A stretch of 14,127 bases of DNA from CALIBK01 sp037444165 (lineage in GTDB: Bacteria > Desulfobacterota > BSN033 > UBA1163). Positions within the stretch are counted from its first letter, which is position 1. Every line of letters begins with the position of its first letter. Below the pieces are notes generated by a model. It did no database searches. It worked only from the letters and a program-made list of their open reading frames with translations, and was not told the DNA's origin. Location of the stretch: positions 1-14,127 of the forward strand of contig JBBIMX010000065.1 in the NCBI GenBank assembly GCA_037444165.1, read 5' to 3'. The translations under genes were made by a program, and so were the position numbers. Shown piece by piece: positions 6,464 through 14,127 of the stretch.

Positions 6464-8080
6464 ATGGAAATTCAAAGAGTCACGATCGGCGAAGTATTGG
6501 ATAGAACTGTCTCTCGATTTCAAAATCGAGAGGCCCTGATCGACCTTCCAAAGAATGTAAGACTCACCTATCAGGAATTTCAAAAAAGGGTAGACTCACT
6601 GGCCAAAGGCTTGATCAAATTGGGTCTCAACAAAGGAGACCACGTAGCCCTATGGGCCCCTAACCGCTGGGAATGGATTGTCACCCAATTTGCCCTGGCA
6701 AAAATGGGTGCGGTGCTGATGAGCATCGATATCCATTGCCAACTTCAGCCCCTTGAGTATCTCCTCCAACAGTCAGATTCAAAGGCCCTCATCATGACCG
6801 AGGGATTAAAAGGATCAGAATATCTCGAAATCCTCAAGCTCCTTTTTCGAGAGGGCTTCCCCTCCGAGAGATTCCCGAACCTAAAGCATCTCATCCTTAT
6901 CTCAGATCGAAATATGGAAGGGATGGTTGATTGGAAGGGGATCCTTGAAGAGGGAGAGAGGCTCGCCGATTTTTTACTGAAGGAGCATCAACGATCCACT
7001 CACCATGAAGAGGTGATCACTCTCCTCTACACCTCAGGGACCACGGGTTCTCCAAAAGGGGTAATGTCCACTCATTTCGGCTTGATCAATACCACATGGG
7101 CGAGTGCTGAGAATCAAGGGTTAACCGAAGAAGATAGGCTTTGTCTCTCTGTTCCCCTTTCTCATATGTTTGGGTGCATCTGTATCACCCTTGCCGCAAT
7201 TCTTAAGGGAGCCACATTGATCATCCCTTCAGAGACTTTTAACCCAGGAAAGATTCTTGAAGCCATTCAAAATGAAAGGTGCACAGCCATCTATGGGTCT
7301 CCTGGTGCCTTTCTTTCCCTCATGGAAGACCCGAAATATAAGGAAACAGATTTTCATTCTCTTCGCACCGGAATTATGGGAGGGGCCCAGTGTCCTATTG
7401 AGGTGATGAAGAAGGTGGTCGAAGAGATGGGAGTAAAAGAGATCGTCATTGGTTACGGGCTTACGGAATCCTCTTCCTGGATCACGATGACCCACCCAGG
7501 CGATCCTCTCGAATTAAGGGTTTCTACGGTTGGAAAAGCACTTCCCGGAGTCGAGGTAAAGATTGTGAATCCCGAAACCGGCGAGGAGGTTTCTCAGGGA
7601 GTGACAGGAGAGATCTGTGCAAGAGGATTCAATATGAAGGGATATTATAAGATGCCTGTTGCTACAGCCAAGGCAATCGATCCTTCTGGATGGCTCCACA
7701 CTGGAGATCTCGGTTATCTGGATGATAAAGGTTATTTGCGAACCACAGGAAGACTAAAAGAGGTGATTCATAAAGAAGGAGAAACGATTTATCCGTCAGA
7801 AATTGAAGAGGTCCTTTTTGCTCATCCCAAGATTTCAAATGTTCAGGTCTTTGGAGTTCCGGATAAATTAAAAGGGGAAGAATTAGCCGCCTGGATTAAG
7901 CTGAAAGAAGGTGTAGAGATGAACGAAGAGGAAATCATTAAATTCTGCCAGGAGAAATTGCCTCCTTCACAGATTCCCCGCTACTTAAAATTTGTCAAAG
8001 AATTTCCCGTGACCCCCCTTGGAAAGATCCAGAAATTTAAAATGAGAGAGATCGCAATCAAAGAATACGGTCTTGAGTGA
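6464..8080 (+). CDS. AMP-forming acyl-CoA synthetase/ligase (FadD/ANL superfamily)
   Basis: A 538-aa soluble enzyme that activates a carboxylic acid with ATP to an acyl-adenylate and then to its CoA thioester. All core ANL motifs are present: the P-loop YTSGTTGSPKG (189-199), YGLTESS (331-337), the ATP-binding TGD (413-415), GRLKEVI (429-435) at the hinge, and the C-terminal PLGKIQK (518-524) with catalytic lysine K521. Length is normal for medium/long-chain or aromatic acyl-CoA ligases. The hinge reads KEGETIYPSEIEE instead of the common GGENIYPxEIE. The substrate cannot be assigned from sequence alone. The start is supported by a purine-rich GGGTGGGAG directly before ATG. It lies 175 bp after the channel gene and 161 bp before the next promoter, so it may be read from its own promoter or by read-through. 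A clear -35/-10 pair was not found. Confidence 0.9.
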   Translation: MEIQRVTIGEVLDRTVSRFQNREALIDLPKNVRLTYQEFQKRVDSLAKGLIKLGLNKGDHVALWAPNRWEWIVTQFALAKMGAVLMSIDIHCQLQPLEYLLQQSDSKALIMTEGLKGSEYLEILKLLFREGFPSERFPNLKHLILISDRNMEGMVDWKGILEEGERLADFLLKEHQRSTHHEEVITLLYTSGTTGSPKGVMSTHFGLINTTWASAENQGLTEEDRLCLSVPLSHMFGCICITLAAILKGATLIIPSETFNPGKILEAIQNERCTAIYGSPGAFLSLMEDPKYKETDFHSLRTGIMGGAQCPIEVMKKVVEEMGVKEIVIGYGLTESSSWITMTHPGDPLELRVSTVGKALPGVEVKIVNPETGEEVSQGVTGEICARGFNMKGYYKMPVATAKAIDPSGWLHTGDLGYLDDKGYLRTTGRLKEVIHKEGETIYPSEIEEVLFAHPKISNVQVFGVPDKLKGEELAAWIKLKEGVEMNEEEIIKFCQEKLPPSQIPRYLKFVKEFPVTPLGKIQKFKMREIAIKEYGLE

Positions 8081-8180
8081 AAAGATAGCCTTTTGCCCGA
8101 CTTTCCATAAAACAGGACATATAAAAAATTAAATAAAAACAAATGTTTACAAAAAAAATCACCAAGTGAAAATTTTTTTC

Positions 8181-8210
8181 TTGACAAATAGAAAAATTTG
8201 TAATAATAGT
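8181..8210 (+). promoter_or_regulatory. Promoter for the HTH-receiver/MetF/HdrA operon, with flanking inverted repeat
   Basis: A perfect -35 TTGACA (8181-8186) is followed by AATAAT (8202-8207, 15-bp spacer) or AATAGT (8205-8210, 18-bp spacer) as -10. The -35 lies in the loop of an inverted repeat AAATTTTT (8170-8177) / AAAAATTT (8192-8199), which could be an operator for the regulator encoded just downstream (inference). The surrounding 8100-8240 stretch is very AT-rich. Confidence 0.6.
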
Positions 8211-8241
8211 AAAAACAATAATTATGTAAAAGGAGAAAAAA

Positions 8242-8814
8242 ATGGAAATTTTGACAGTATCGCAGGCAAGTAAATACTGTAAGGTTTCTCCTAAGACAAT
8301 TGTCAACTGGATTGAGGGAGGTCATTTAAAGGCTTATAAGACAGTGGGTGGTCATCGTAGAATTAAGAAAGAAGATTTAGACCAATTTTTAAAGGAGAGA
8401 GGGATGCCACTTCCAGAGGAACCAAAAGGAGAAGAGAGAAAGAAGATCCTGGTGGTTGATGATGACAAGATTATTGTAGAGACAATTGTTCAGGCCCTTG
8501 AGGAGGACGAATTTGGTTATGAAATGATCTCCGCCTCTGACGGTTTTGAAGCAGGGCTTCAAGTGAGCCATTTCAAACCTGACCTCTTAATCCTAGATAT
8601 CATGATGCCTGATATCAATGGTTATGAGGTATGTCAGAAGATCAAATCGAATCCCGAAACGAAAGAGATAAAAATTATCGTCCTCTCAGCTTACCTCGAT
8701 GACGAGGCCTTCAAGAAGATGAAGGAATATGGAGCAGATGCCTGTTTTTCGAAACCCCTTCCTTTAGAACAGTTAAAGTTTGAAGTAGCCAGGCTCCTTG
8801 GCCTGAAAAAATGA
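8242..8814 (+). CDS. Response regulator with N-terminal excisionase/BldC-type HTH and C-terminal receiver
   Basis: A 190-aa transcription-factor-like protein with reversed domain order. Residues 1-52 are a MerR/excisionase-type DNA-binding domain (ILTVSQASKYCKVSPKTIVNWI, wing GGHRRIKKEDLDQFL). A charged linker (53-66) leads to a receiver (67-190) with D73-D74-D75, phospho-acceptor D119 in LLILDIMMP, S149 in VLSAY and K171 in SKPLP. All receiver residues are intact, so it should be phosphorylatable, but no kinase gene is adjacent; the kinase at 2649-4622 is the only one in the window. The start has a strong AAAGGAG box 6-7 nt upstream and its own promoter. It is followed at 36 bp by the MetF-like gene, so it probably controls this operon and perhaps itself. 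Similar HTH-receiver proteins occur in Desulfobacterota genomes as far as I recall. Confidence 0.88.
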   Translation: MEILTVSQASKYCKVSPKTIVNWIEGGHLKAYKTVGGHRRIKKEDLDQFLKERGMPLPEEPKGEERKKILVVDDDKIIVETIVQALEEDEFGYEMISASDGFEAGLQVSHFKPDLLILDIMMPDINGYEVCQKIKSNPETKEIKIIVLSAYLDDEAFKKMKEYGADACFSKPLPLEQLKFEVARLLGLKK

Positions 8815-8850
8815 ACTTTTAATCCATTGGTTAATGAGAAGGAGAAATCC

Positions 8851-9723
8851 ATGGGTTTGGAAGAGAGTCTGAAAAGTAAAAGATTTGTAGTCACTTCAGA
8901 AGTTCAACCTCCTATCGGGACGGGGATCCAGGACCTTGTAAGAAATATTGAAAAGATTCGTGGAAGAATCGATGCCTTAACCGTCCCGGAATTAAAGATT
9001 GAAGGATTGGTCACGGATACACTGGGAACCTGTCGCGCCTTAAAGGAGCAGAAGTTCGATCCCATCCTCCAGACGACCTGCCGTGAAAAGAGCCGAGTGG
9101 ATATCCAGGAACATCTTCTCAAGGCCTCTGAATCAGGGATCGAAAATATCCTCACCTTTACCGAAGATTATCGAATCACGGGAGATAGTTTACAGGAGAT
9201 CATGTTTTTCCATGTGGACTCGGGCAAACTCTTCTCCGTGATCGAGAACCTGAGGGAGGGACATGATATCTCAGGTCGGGAAATCCCGGGGAGGCCTAAG
9301 TTCTGCATCGGAGCCGGGATTGAGGCGGGTTGGGGAAAGAAAGTCCCCGATCTGGAACTGAAAGAGATGGAGGCCTTGGCAGGTATGGGGACACACTACT
9401 TTCTGACGACCCCTGTTTTTGATCTCGATGCCTTTAACCAGTTCATAAAGAGGGTGCAACCTCTTCGAGTCCCGGTCATTGCCGAGATTATTCTCGTTCG
9501 CTCTGCCGAAATGGGCCTCTTCTTAAATAAGCATGTACGACCAGGGATGGTGCCCAATCACATCATTGAGAAATTGGCGAAAGCTCCGGATAAAGAAAAG
9601 GCAAGTATTGAGATCATCCGTGACCTGGTTCAGGGGCTTAAAGACCTCTGCCAGGGAGTTCATTTCATTCCCATCGGGGCAGAGGATAGGATATCGAAAT
9701 ATCTGGATGCCTTAAGACTTTGA
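8851..9723 (+). CDS. MetF-family methylenetetrahydrofolate reductase-like protein
   Basis: A 290-aa TIM-barrel flavoprotein of the MTHFR family, which interconverts methylene- and methyl-tetrahydrofolate. Recognisable parts are FVVTSEVQPPIG (12-23, with E17 at the position of the catalytic Glu), the VxLQTTCREKSR-type strand (72-82), SGIENILTF (95-103), and the late GTHYFLTTPVFDLDAF (about 193-208), matching the 'QxFFDxxxF' region of MetF. The flavin-contact motif, usually xGD, reads TED here (104-106). I chose the ATG at 8851 over the in-frame TTG at 8827 because AAGGAG lies 7 nt before the ATG and nothing comparable precedes the TTG. No MetV-type zinc partner is seen in the window. The next gene is a giant HdrA/GltD flavoprotein, which suggests that the reductase takes or gives electrons through it, as for the MetF-HdrABC-MvhD association known in acetogens (inference). 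Confidence 0.82.
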   Translation: MGLEESLKSKRFVVTSEVQPPIGTGIQDLVRNIEKIRGRIDALTVPELKIEGLVTDTLGTCRALKEQKFDPILQTTCREKSRVDIQEHLLKASESGIENILTFTEDYRITGDSLQEIMFFHVDSGKLFSVIENLREGHDISGREIPGRPKFCIGAGIEAGWGKKVPDLELKEMEALAGMGTHYFLTTPVFDLDAFNQFIKRVQPLRVPVIAEIILVRSAEMGLFLNKHVRPGMVPNHIIEKLAKAPDKEKASIEIIRDLVQGLKDLCQGVHFIPIGAEDRISKYLDALRL

Positions 9724-9733
9724 ATTTGAACCC

Positions 9734-9750
9734 ATCGATTTCGGATCGAT
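9734..9750. repeat. Small hairpin in the MetF-HdrA gap
   Basis: ATCGAT (9734-9739), loop TTCGG, ATCGAT (9745-9750): a 6-bp stem in the 59-bp gap between the MetF-like and HdrA-like genes. There is no T-run after it, so it should not stop transcription; at most it is a leader structure or RNA-stability element. Confidence 0.25.
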
Positions 9751-9782
9751 ATTCGATCTCAACTGAAACAGAGAGGCTCTCA

Positions 9783-12700
9783 ATGAATGAAAAGATAGGT
9801 GCTGCATTAGTGGTGGGGGGAGGGATCGCTGGAGTTCAGGCCGCTCTTGATCTGGCCAATTCAGGAATCAAGGTCTATCTCCTGGAGCGGTCTCCAGCGA
9901 TTGGTGGTAAGATGGCCCAACTCGATAAGACCTTCCCCACCAATGATTGTGCCATGTGTATCGTCTCGCCGAAATTGGTCGAGGTGGGACGTCATCTCAA
10001 TATCGAAATCCTCACCAATTCTGAACTTCTATCCCTGGAGGGGAATCCCGGACATTTTAAAGCCACCATCCGAAGATATCCTCGCTATGTGGACCTAAAG
10101 AAATGTACGGGTTGTAATGATTGCACAGAGGTCTGTCCTGTCCTTCTCCCCAATGAATTTAATGAGGGGCTGGATCAGAGAAAGGCAATCTATCGACCCT
10201 ATCCCCAGGCGGTTCCAAATACTTTTTTGGTTACGAAACGAGGGACAAGCCCCTGTAAGGCAACCTGCCCTGCTGAGACAAGTGCTCAGGGATATATCGC
10301 ACTCATTAAAGAAGGTCGCTACAAAGAGGCCCTCGATGTGATCAAAGAATACAACCCCTTTCCTGCCTCTGTAGGCCGTGTTTGTAATCACCCCTGTGAA
10401 GAAAAATGTAATCGGGCCAAACTCGATGCCCCTGTCTCCATCTGTAATTTAAAACGATTCGTCGCAGACTGGATCTACGAACATCGGGAGGAGTTGAAAG
10501 AAACTCAAGATTCGGAGTTCAGAACACGGGGTGAGGAAGAGGTTGAGAGACCGAAGGCCCGGGTGGCGATCGTCGGAGCTGGACCTGCAGGGCTTAGCTG
10601 TGCCCATCACCTCTCTCGAATGGGTTACGAAGTCACGATCTTCGAGGCCCTCCCTGTGGCTGGAGGGATGATGAGGGTTGGAATCCCTTCCTATCGTCTT
10701 CCTCGAGAAGTTCTCCAGAGAGAGATCGATGAAATTATCAACCATCCGAAGGTCCAGTTAAAACTGAATACTCCCATTCGTAATATTAATAGCCTCTTTG
10801 AAGCCGGTTACTCGGCTATCTTTCTGGCTATAGGAGCTCATGAGCCCCAGAAATTAGGAATCCCGGGGGAGGAGGCCTTAGGCGTCCATCATGGAGTTCC
10901 TTTTCTTCAGGGAGTAAGCCTCGCCGAGCGATACGGCATCACCGAAGGATTTGAAGACCGATTCATTATCGCCTTTGGAATTCCCATTGCTCCAAAGGTC
11001 GGGGAAAAGACAGTGGTCATCGGAGGAGGCAATGTAGCGATCGATGCAGCTCGGACCGCATTGAGGCTTGGAGCCAGGGAGGTGAAGATTCTCTATCGAC
11101 GATCCAGAGAAGAGATGCCCGCCAATTCCTGGGAGATTGAGGCTGCAGAAAAGGAGGGAGTGGAGATTCAAATCCTCACAGCTCCAGTTGAGGTCATCAC
11201 CGAGGAGGGTCATATTAAGGGAATTAAATGTATCAGGATGGAGCTGGGAGAACCGGATGCCTCTGGGAGAAGAAGGCCCATTCCCATCAAGGGTTCAGAG
11301 TTTGTCCTCCCTGCCGATACCATGATTGCTGCCGTAGCTCAAGCTCCGGAGATCTCTTTCCTTGAGGAAGGTCACGGTCTTGAAGTGACGGAGAAAGGAA
11401 CCTTTGCCGTTGATCCAAAGACTCTGGCGACGAACCGACCTGGAGTTTTCGCAGGAGGAGATGTCGCAAGAGGGCCCTGGATTCTGATTCAAGCCATCGC
11501 AGATGGTCGAAGAGGTGCCCTCTCGATCGATCGTTATCTCCGAGGAGTTCCCCTCCTTACTCCCCGGGAAGAGATGCCACTTCCTGTGGTAGAGATGAGC
11601 AAAGAAGAGATTGACCAGATGGTGGAAGAAGGAAAGGTGAATTTGGCTCCGAGAATCAGACCGCCAGAACTTCCGGAGAAGGAGAGGATTCGAGATTTTA
11701 AAGAAGTGGAACTGGTGTATACGGAGGAGCAGGCCAAGCAGGAAGCCTCTCGATGTCTTTCCTGTGGGATCTGCTCTGAATGTCACCTCTGTGTGCTGGC
11801 CTGCAAACGTGAGGCGATCGAGCATCAACAAGCCCCTGTGGATGAAGTCCTTGAGATAGGTTCTGTCATCCTCTCTCCAGGCTACAGCCTCTATCGAGCA
11901 GAGCTTTCCCCTGAATTGGGATATGGACGTTATGCGAATGTGGTCACCAGTATGGAATTCGAACGGATGCTCAGTGCCTCCGGTCCATGGGGAGGGCACA
12001 TTACCCGTCGCTCTGAGGATCATCGAGAACCTAAAAAGATCGCTTTTCTCCAATGTGTCGGATCCAGAGAGAAGGAACGGGACTACTGCAGTTCGGTTTG
12101 CTGTATGTATGCGACGAAAGAGGCCATGCTGGCCATGGAACATCTTCCAGGAGTGGAGATAAAGATCTTTCAGATGGATATGAGAGCCTTTGGGAAGGGA
12201 TTTGATGCCTACTTTGAACGGGGGAAAGAGAAAGGGATTCAGTATATCTCCTGTCGAATTTCTGGGCTGGAGGAGGACCCAGAAACCAAGGATGTCATTA
12301 TTCGATATGAGGATCTGGAAGGAGGCCATGGGATAAGGGAAGAATGCGTTGACCTGGTTGTTTTGAGTGTTGGGATGGCCCCCCTGCCTGATATTCAAAG
12401 GCTGGCCCATGCTACGGGAATTGAACTTGACTCGCATCAATTCTGCCTTACCCGGGATTTTGAACCGACAGAGACCACTCGACCCGGAGTCTTTGCCTGT
12501 GGCGCTTTTACAGAGCCTAAAGATATTCCTGATAGTGTCGTTCAAGGAAGTGGTGCAGCAGCAAAAGCCCTCTCGGTGATTGGAGAGGCTCGGGGAACGC
12601 TGATTAAGAAAAAGGAGTATCCACCCGAAAGAGAACTTTCTGCTGATGAAGAACCACGAATTGGAGTCTTTGTGTGCAGTTGCGGAACGAATATTGCCGG

Positions 12701-14127
12701 GACGGTAGAGGTTAAAGAGGTCACCGAGTTCGCCAAGTCTTTACCGGGTGTCATTCACGCGGAAAATACCATCTATACCTGCTCCGCGGATTCCTTAAAA
12801 TTGATTCAGGAGAGGGTCAAAGAGCTCAACCTGAATCGTGTGATTGTTGCCTCCTGTACTCCCAGGACTCACGAACCTCTCTTCAGGGATACGATACGAG
12901 AGATAGGACTTAACCCGTATCTCTTTGAGATGGCCAATATCCGAGACCAGTGCTCATGGGTTCATATGGGTCAGAAAAAAGAGGCTACAGAGAAAGCCAA
13001 GGAGCTGGTTCGGATGGCCGTCGCCTGTTCCAGGAAATTAGAACCTCTCCATGAAATGTCCCGAAGTCTGGTTCGAAGCTCTCTGGTGGTTGGAGGAGGA
13101 CTGGCTGGAATGATCAGTGCCCTCCATCTTGCTGATCAGGGTTATCAGGTCTTCCTGGTTGAAAGAGAGAGAGAATTGGGAGGGAGATTGAAGCAGATTT
13201 ATTTCAGTGGGAATGGGGGAGACCCTCAGGCCTATCTGAGAGGATTGATCAAAAAAATTGAGAGCCATCCAAAGATTGAGGTATTGAAAGGGTTCCAGGT
13301 CATAGAGCATGAGGGAAGCGTTGGAAATTTTAAGACAAAAATAGCGCGGTTAGAGGGGTCTGAGGTTCGTGTATTTGAGCATGGAACGACCATTATTGCC
13401 ACAGGGGGTCGTGAGTATCGAGGAAAGGCTTATCTTCTCGGAGAGGATCCGCGAATAATCACTCAGGAAGAGTTTGAGAAGAGGCTTGCGGAAGAAGACC
13501 CCTTTGTCGCCAAAACCCGATCCCTTGTCATCATTCAGTGTGTAGGACCCTGGGATGAAGATCCTTCAAGGACTTTCTATTGTAGTCGAATCTGTTGCAG
13601 TGTGGCCATTAAGAATGCCCTTCAGATGAAAGAACGCTATCCTCAGACCTCTATCATCATTCTTTACAAGGATATGAGAACCTATGGATTTAAGGAGACC
13701 TTCTATACCAAGGCGAGGGAGAAAGGGATTCTATTCATTCGTTTTAATGATCAAAGGAAGCCTTCCGTTTCCCTTTCAGAAGGAAGATTGATGGTTCACG
13801 TTGAGGATCCAATGCTTCATCTTCCTCTTACCCTTTCACCCGACCTCCTTGTCCTCTCAGAAGCAGTGATCCCGAACGAAGGAAGTAAGGAGCTCGCCAA
13901 TCTTTTCAAATTTCCTCTCACCTTAGATGGGTTCTTTCTGGAAGCCCATGTGAAGCTCAGGCCTGTGGATTTTGCGAGCGATGGACTCTTTCTTTGCGGG
14001 ATGGCTCACTATCCGAAATCGATTAACGAAACCATTGCCCAGGCTCAGGCTGCAGCGGCGAGGGCCTCCACCATCCTTTCTCAAGAAGTCCTTCAGGTGG
14101 GTGGGGTGGTGGCGGTGGTGGATGGGG
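9783..14127 (+). CDS. Giant HdrA-GltD-HdrA fusion flavoprotein (3' end outside window)
   Basis: Open from ATG 9783 to the window end (at least 1448 codons, no stop). Domain order: HdrA-type FAD fold (GGGIAG 12-17; C56/C59 in NDCAMC; ferredoxin cluster C108-C111-C114-C118). Next comes an inserted GltD/NfnB-type module with cysteines C158, C162, C201, C205, C209, C221, FAD motif GAGPAG (265-270) and NAD(P)H motif GGGNVA (414-419). A Cys-rich patch follows (C658, C661, C664, C667, C670, C674). The HdrA fold then resumes (QCVGSREKERDYCSSVCC, C758-C774), followed by a canonical HdrA N-terminal Cys domain (C965, C967, C1000, C1025, C1057). A second HdrA FAD fold has GGGLAG (1104-1109) and C1253, C1267, C1271, C1272. 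The second copy lacks an internal ferredoxin; one may follow after the edge. The likely role is flavin-based electron transfer between NAD(P)H and low-potential carriers, tied to the MetF-like gene 59 bp upstream. RBS AGAGG precedes ATG. Similar giants are, as I recall, annotated in anaerobes but uncharacterised. Confidence 0.88.
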   Translation, partial: MNEKIGAALVVGGGIAGVQAALDLANSGIKVYLLERSPAIGGKMAQLDKTFPTNDCAMCIVSPKLVEVGRHLNIEILTNSELLSLEGNPGHFKATIRRYPRYVDLKKCTGCNDCTEVCPVLLPNEFNEGLDQRKAIYRPYPQAVPNTFLVTKRGTSPCKATCPAETSAQGYIALIKEGRYKEALDVIKEYNPFPASVGRVCNHPCEEKCNRAKLDAPVSICNLKRFVADWIYEHREELKETQDSEFRTRGEEEVERPKARVAIVGAGPAGLSCAHHLSRMGYEVTIFEALPVAGGMMRVGIPSYRLPREVLQREIDEIINHPKVQLKLNTPIRNINSLFEAGYSAIFLAIGAHEPQKLGIPGEEALGVHHGVPFLQGVSLAERYGITEGFEDRFIIAFGIPIAPKVGEKTVVIGGGNVAIDAARTALRLGAREVKILYRRSREEMPANSWEIEAAEKEGVEIQILTAPVEVITEEGHIKGIKCIRMELGEPDASGRRRPIPIKGSEFVLPADTMIAAVAQAPEISFLEEGHGLEVTEKGTFAVDPKTLATNRPGVFAGGDVARGPWILIQAIADGRRGALSIDRYLRGVPLLTPREEMPLPVVEMSKEEIDQMVEEGKVNLAPRIRPPELPEKERIRDFKEVELVYTEEQAKQEASRCLSCGICSECHLCVLACKREAIEHQQAPVDEVLEIGSVILSPGYSLYRAELSPELGYGRYANVVTSMEFERMLSASGPWGGHITRRSEDHREPKKIAFLQCVGSREKERDYCSSVCCMYATKEAMLAMEHLPGVEIKIFQMDMRAFGKGFDAYFERGKEKGIQYISCRISGLEEDPETKDVIIRYEDLEGGHGIREECVDLVVLSVGMAPLPDIQRLAHATGIELDSHQFCLTRDFEPTETTRPGVFACGAFTEPKDIPDSVVQGSGAAAKALSVIGEARGTLIKKKEYPPERELSADEEPRIGVFVCSCGTNIAGTVEVKEVTEFAKSLPGVIHAENTIYTCSADSLKLIQERVKELNLNRVIVASCTPRTHEPLFRDTIREIGLNPYLFEMANIRDQCSWVHMGQKKEATEKAKELVRMAVACSRKLEPLHEMSRSLVRSSLVVGGGLAGMISALHLADQGYQVFLVERERELGGRLKQIYFSGNGGDPQAYLRGLIKKIESHPKIEVLKGFQVIEHEGSVGNFKTKIARLEGSEVRVFEHGTTIIATGGREYRGKAYLLGEDPRIITQEEFEKRLAEEDPFVAKTRSLVIIQCVGPWDEDPSRTFYCSRICCSVAIKNALQMKERYPQTSIIILYKDMRTYGFKETFYTKAREKGILFIRFNDQRKPSVSLSEGRLMVHVEDPMLHLPLTLSPDLLVLSEAVIPNEGSKELANLFKFPLTLDGFFLEAHVKLRPVDFASDGLFLCGMAHYPKSINETIAQAQAAAARASTILSQEVLQVGGVVAVVDG

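Noticed and set aside
8827..8850. TTG start giving the MetF-like protein 8 extra residues
   Set aside because: The ATG at 8851 has AAGGAG at good spacing, which lies inside the supposed extension; MetF homologues need no such extension.
11295..12545. Long antisense open frame (416 codons, minus strand) inside the HdrA/GltD gene
   Set aside because: It is opposite a strongly supported gene with many conserved motifs, its translation shows no recognisable domain, and other antisense frames in this region are similarly long owing to codon bias.

Overview
The window looks like part of the chromosome of a strictly anaerobic bacterium. Desulfobacterota (a sulfate-reducer or syntroph type lineage) is my best guess, at moderate to low confidence. 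The guess rests on gene content: an FrhB-type flavin/iron-sulfur protein, a giant HdrA-type flavoprotein, a MetF-family reductase, a formate/nitrite channel and many two-component proteins. Base composition of the main part is balanced. The first ~1.15 kb is clearly more AT-rich and looks like acquired DNA.

Layout. (1) Positions 1-1145, minus strand: a small restriction-modification-type island. A promoter near 1117-1145 drives a 78-aa excisionase-type helix-turn-helix gene, then a HinP1I-like restriction endonuclease. A third gene appears to start at the very edge (TAATG overlap). No methyltransferase is visible. (2) 1079-1505: a gene-free gap with divergent promoters and a perfect 16-bp palindrome. 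(3) 1506-6288, plus strand: a compact four-gene unit of FrhB-type oxidoreductase, Cache/HAMP sensor histidine kinase, stand-alone receiver, and a receiver domain fused in frame to a complete FNT (formate/nitrite transporter) channel. (4) 6464-8080: an AMP-forming acyl-CoA ligase. (5) 8242 to the right edge: a helix-turn-helix/receiver regulator behind its own promoter, a MetF-like reductase, and an open frame of at least 1448 codons. That frame combines an HdrA-type FAD/ferredoxin module carrying a GltD/NfnB-type NAD(P)H module with a second HdrA module, and runs off the window.

How the parts may work together (inference). Regions 3 and 5 read as two blocks of one C1/formate and electron-transfer theme. 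The kinase and its two receivers could couple an extracytoplasmic signal directly to the opening of a formate (or other small anion) channel, without transcription. The FrhB protein would handle electrons for a partner enzyme. The second block would link methylene-/methyl-tetrahydrofolate chemistry to NAD(P)H and low-potential carriers through flavin-based electron transfer, under a dedicated receiver-controlled DNA-binding protein.

The strongest candidate for something new is the receiver-FNT fusion at 5017-6288, encoded directly after a kinase and a paralogous free receiver. Second is the HdrA-GltD-HdrA giant next to MetF.
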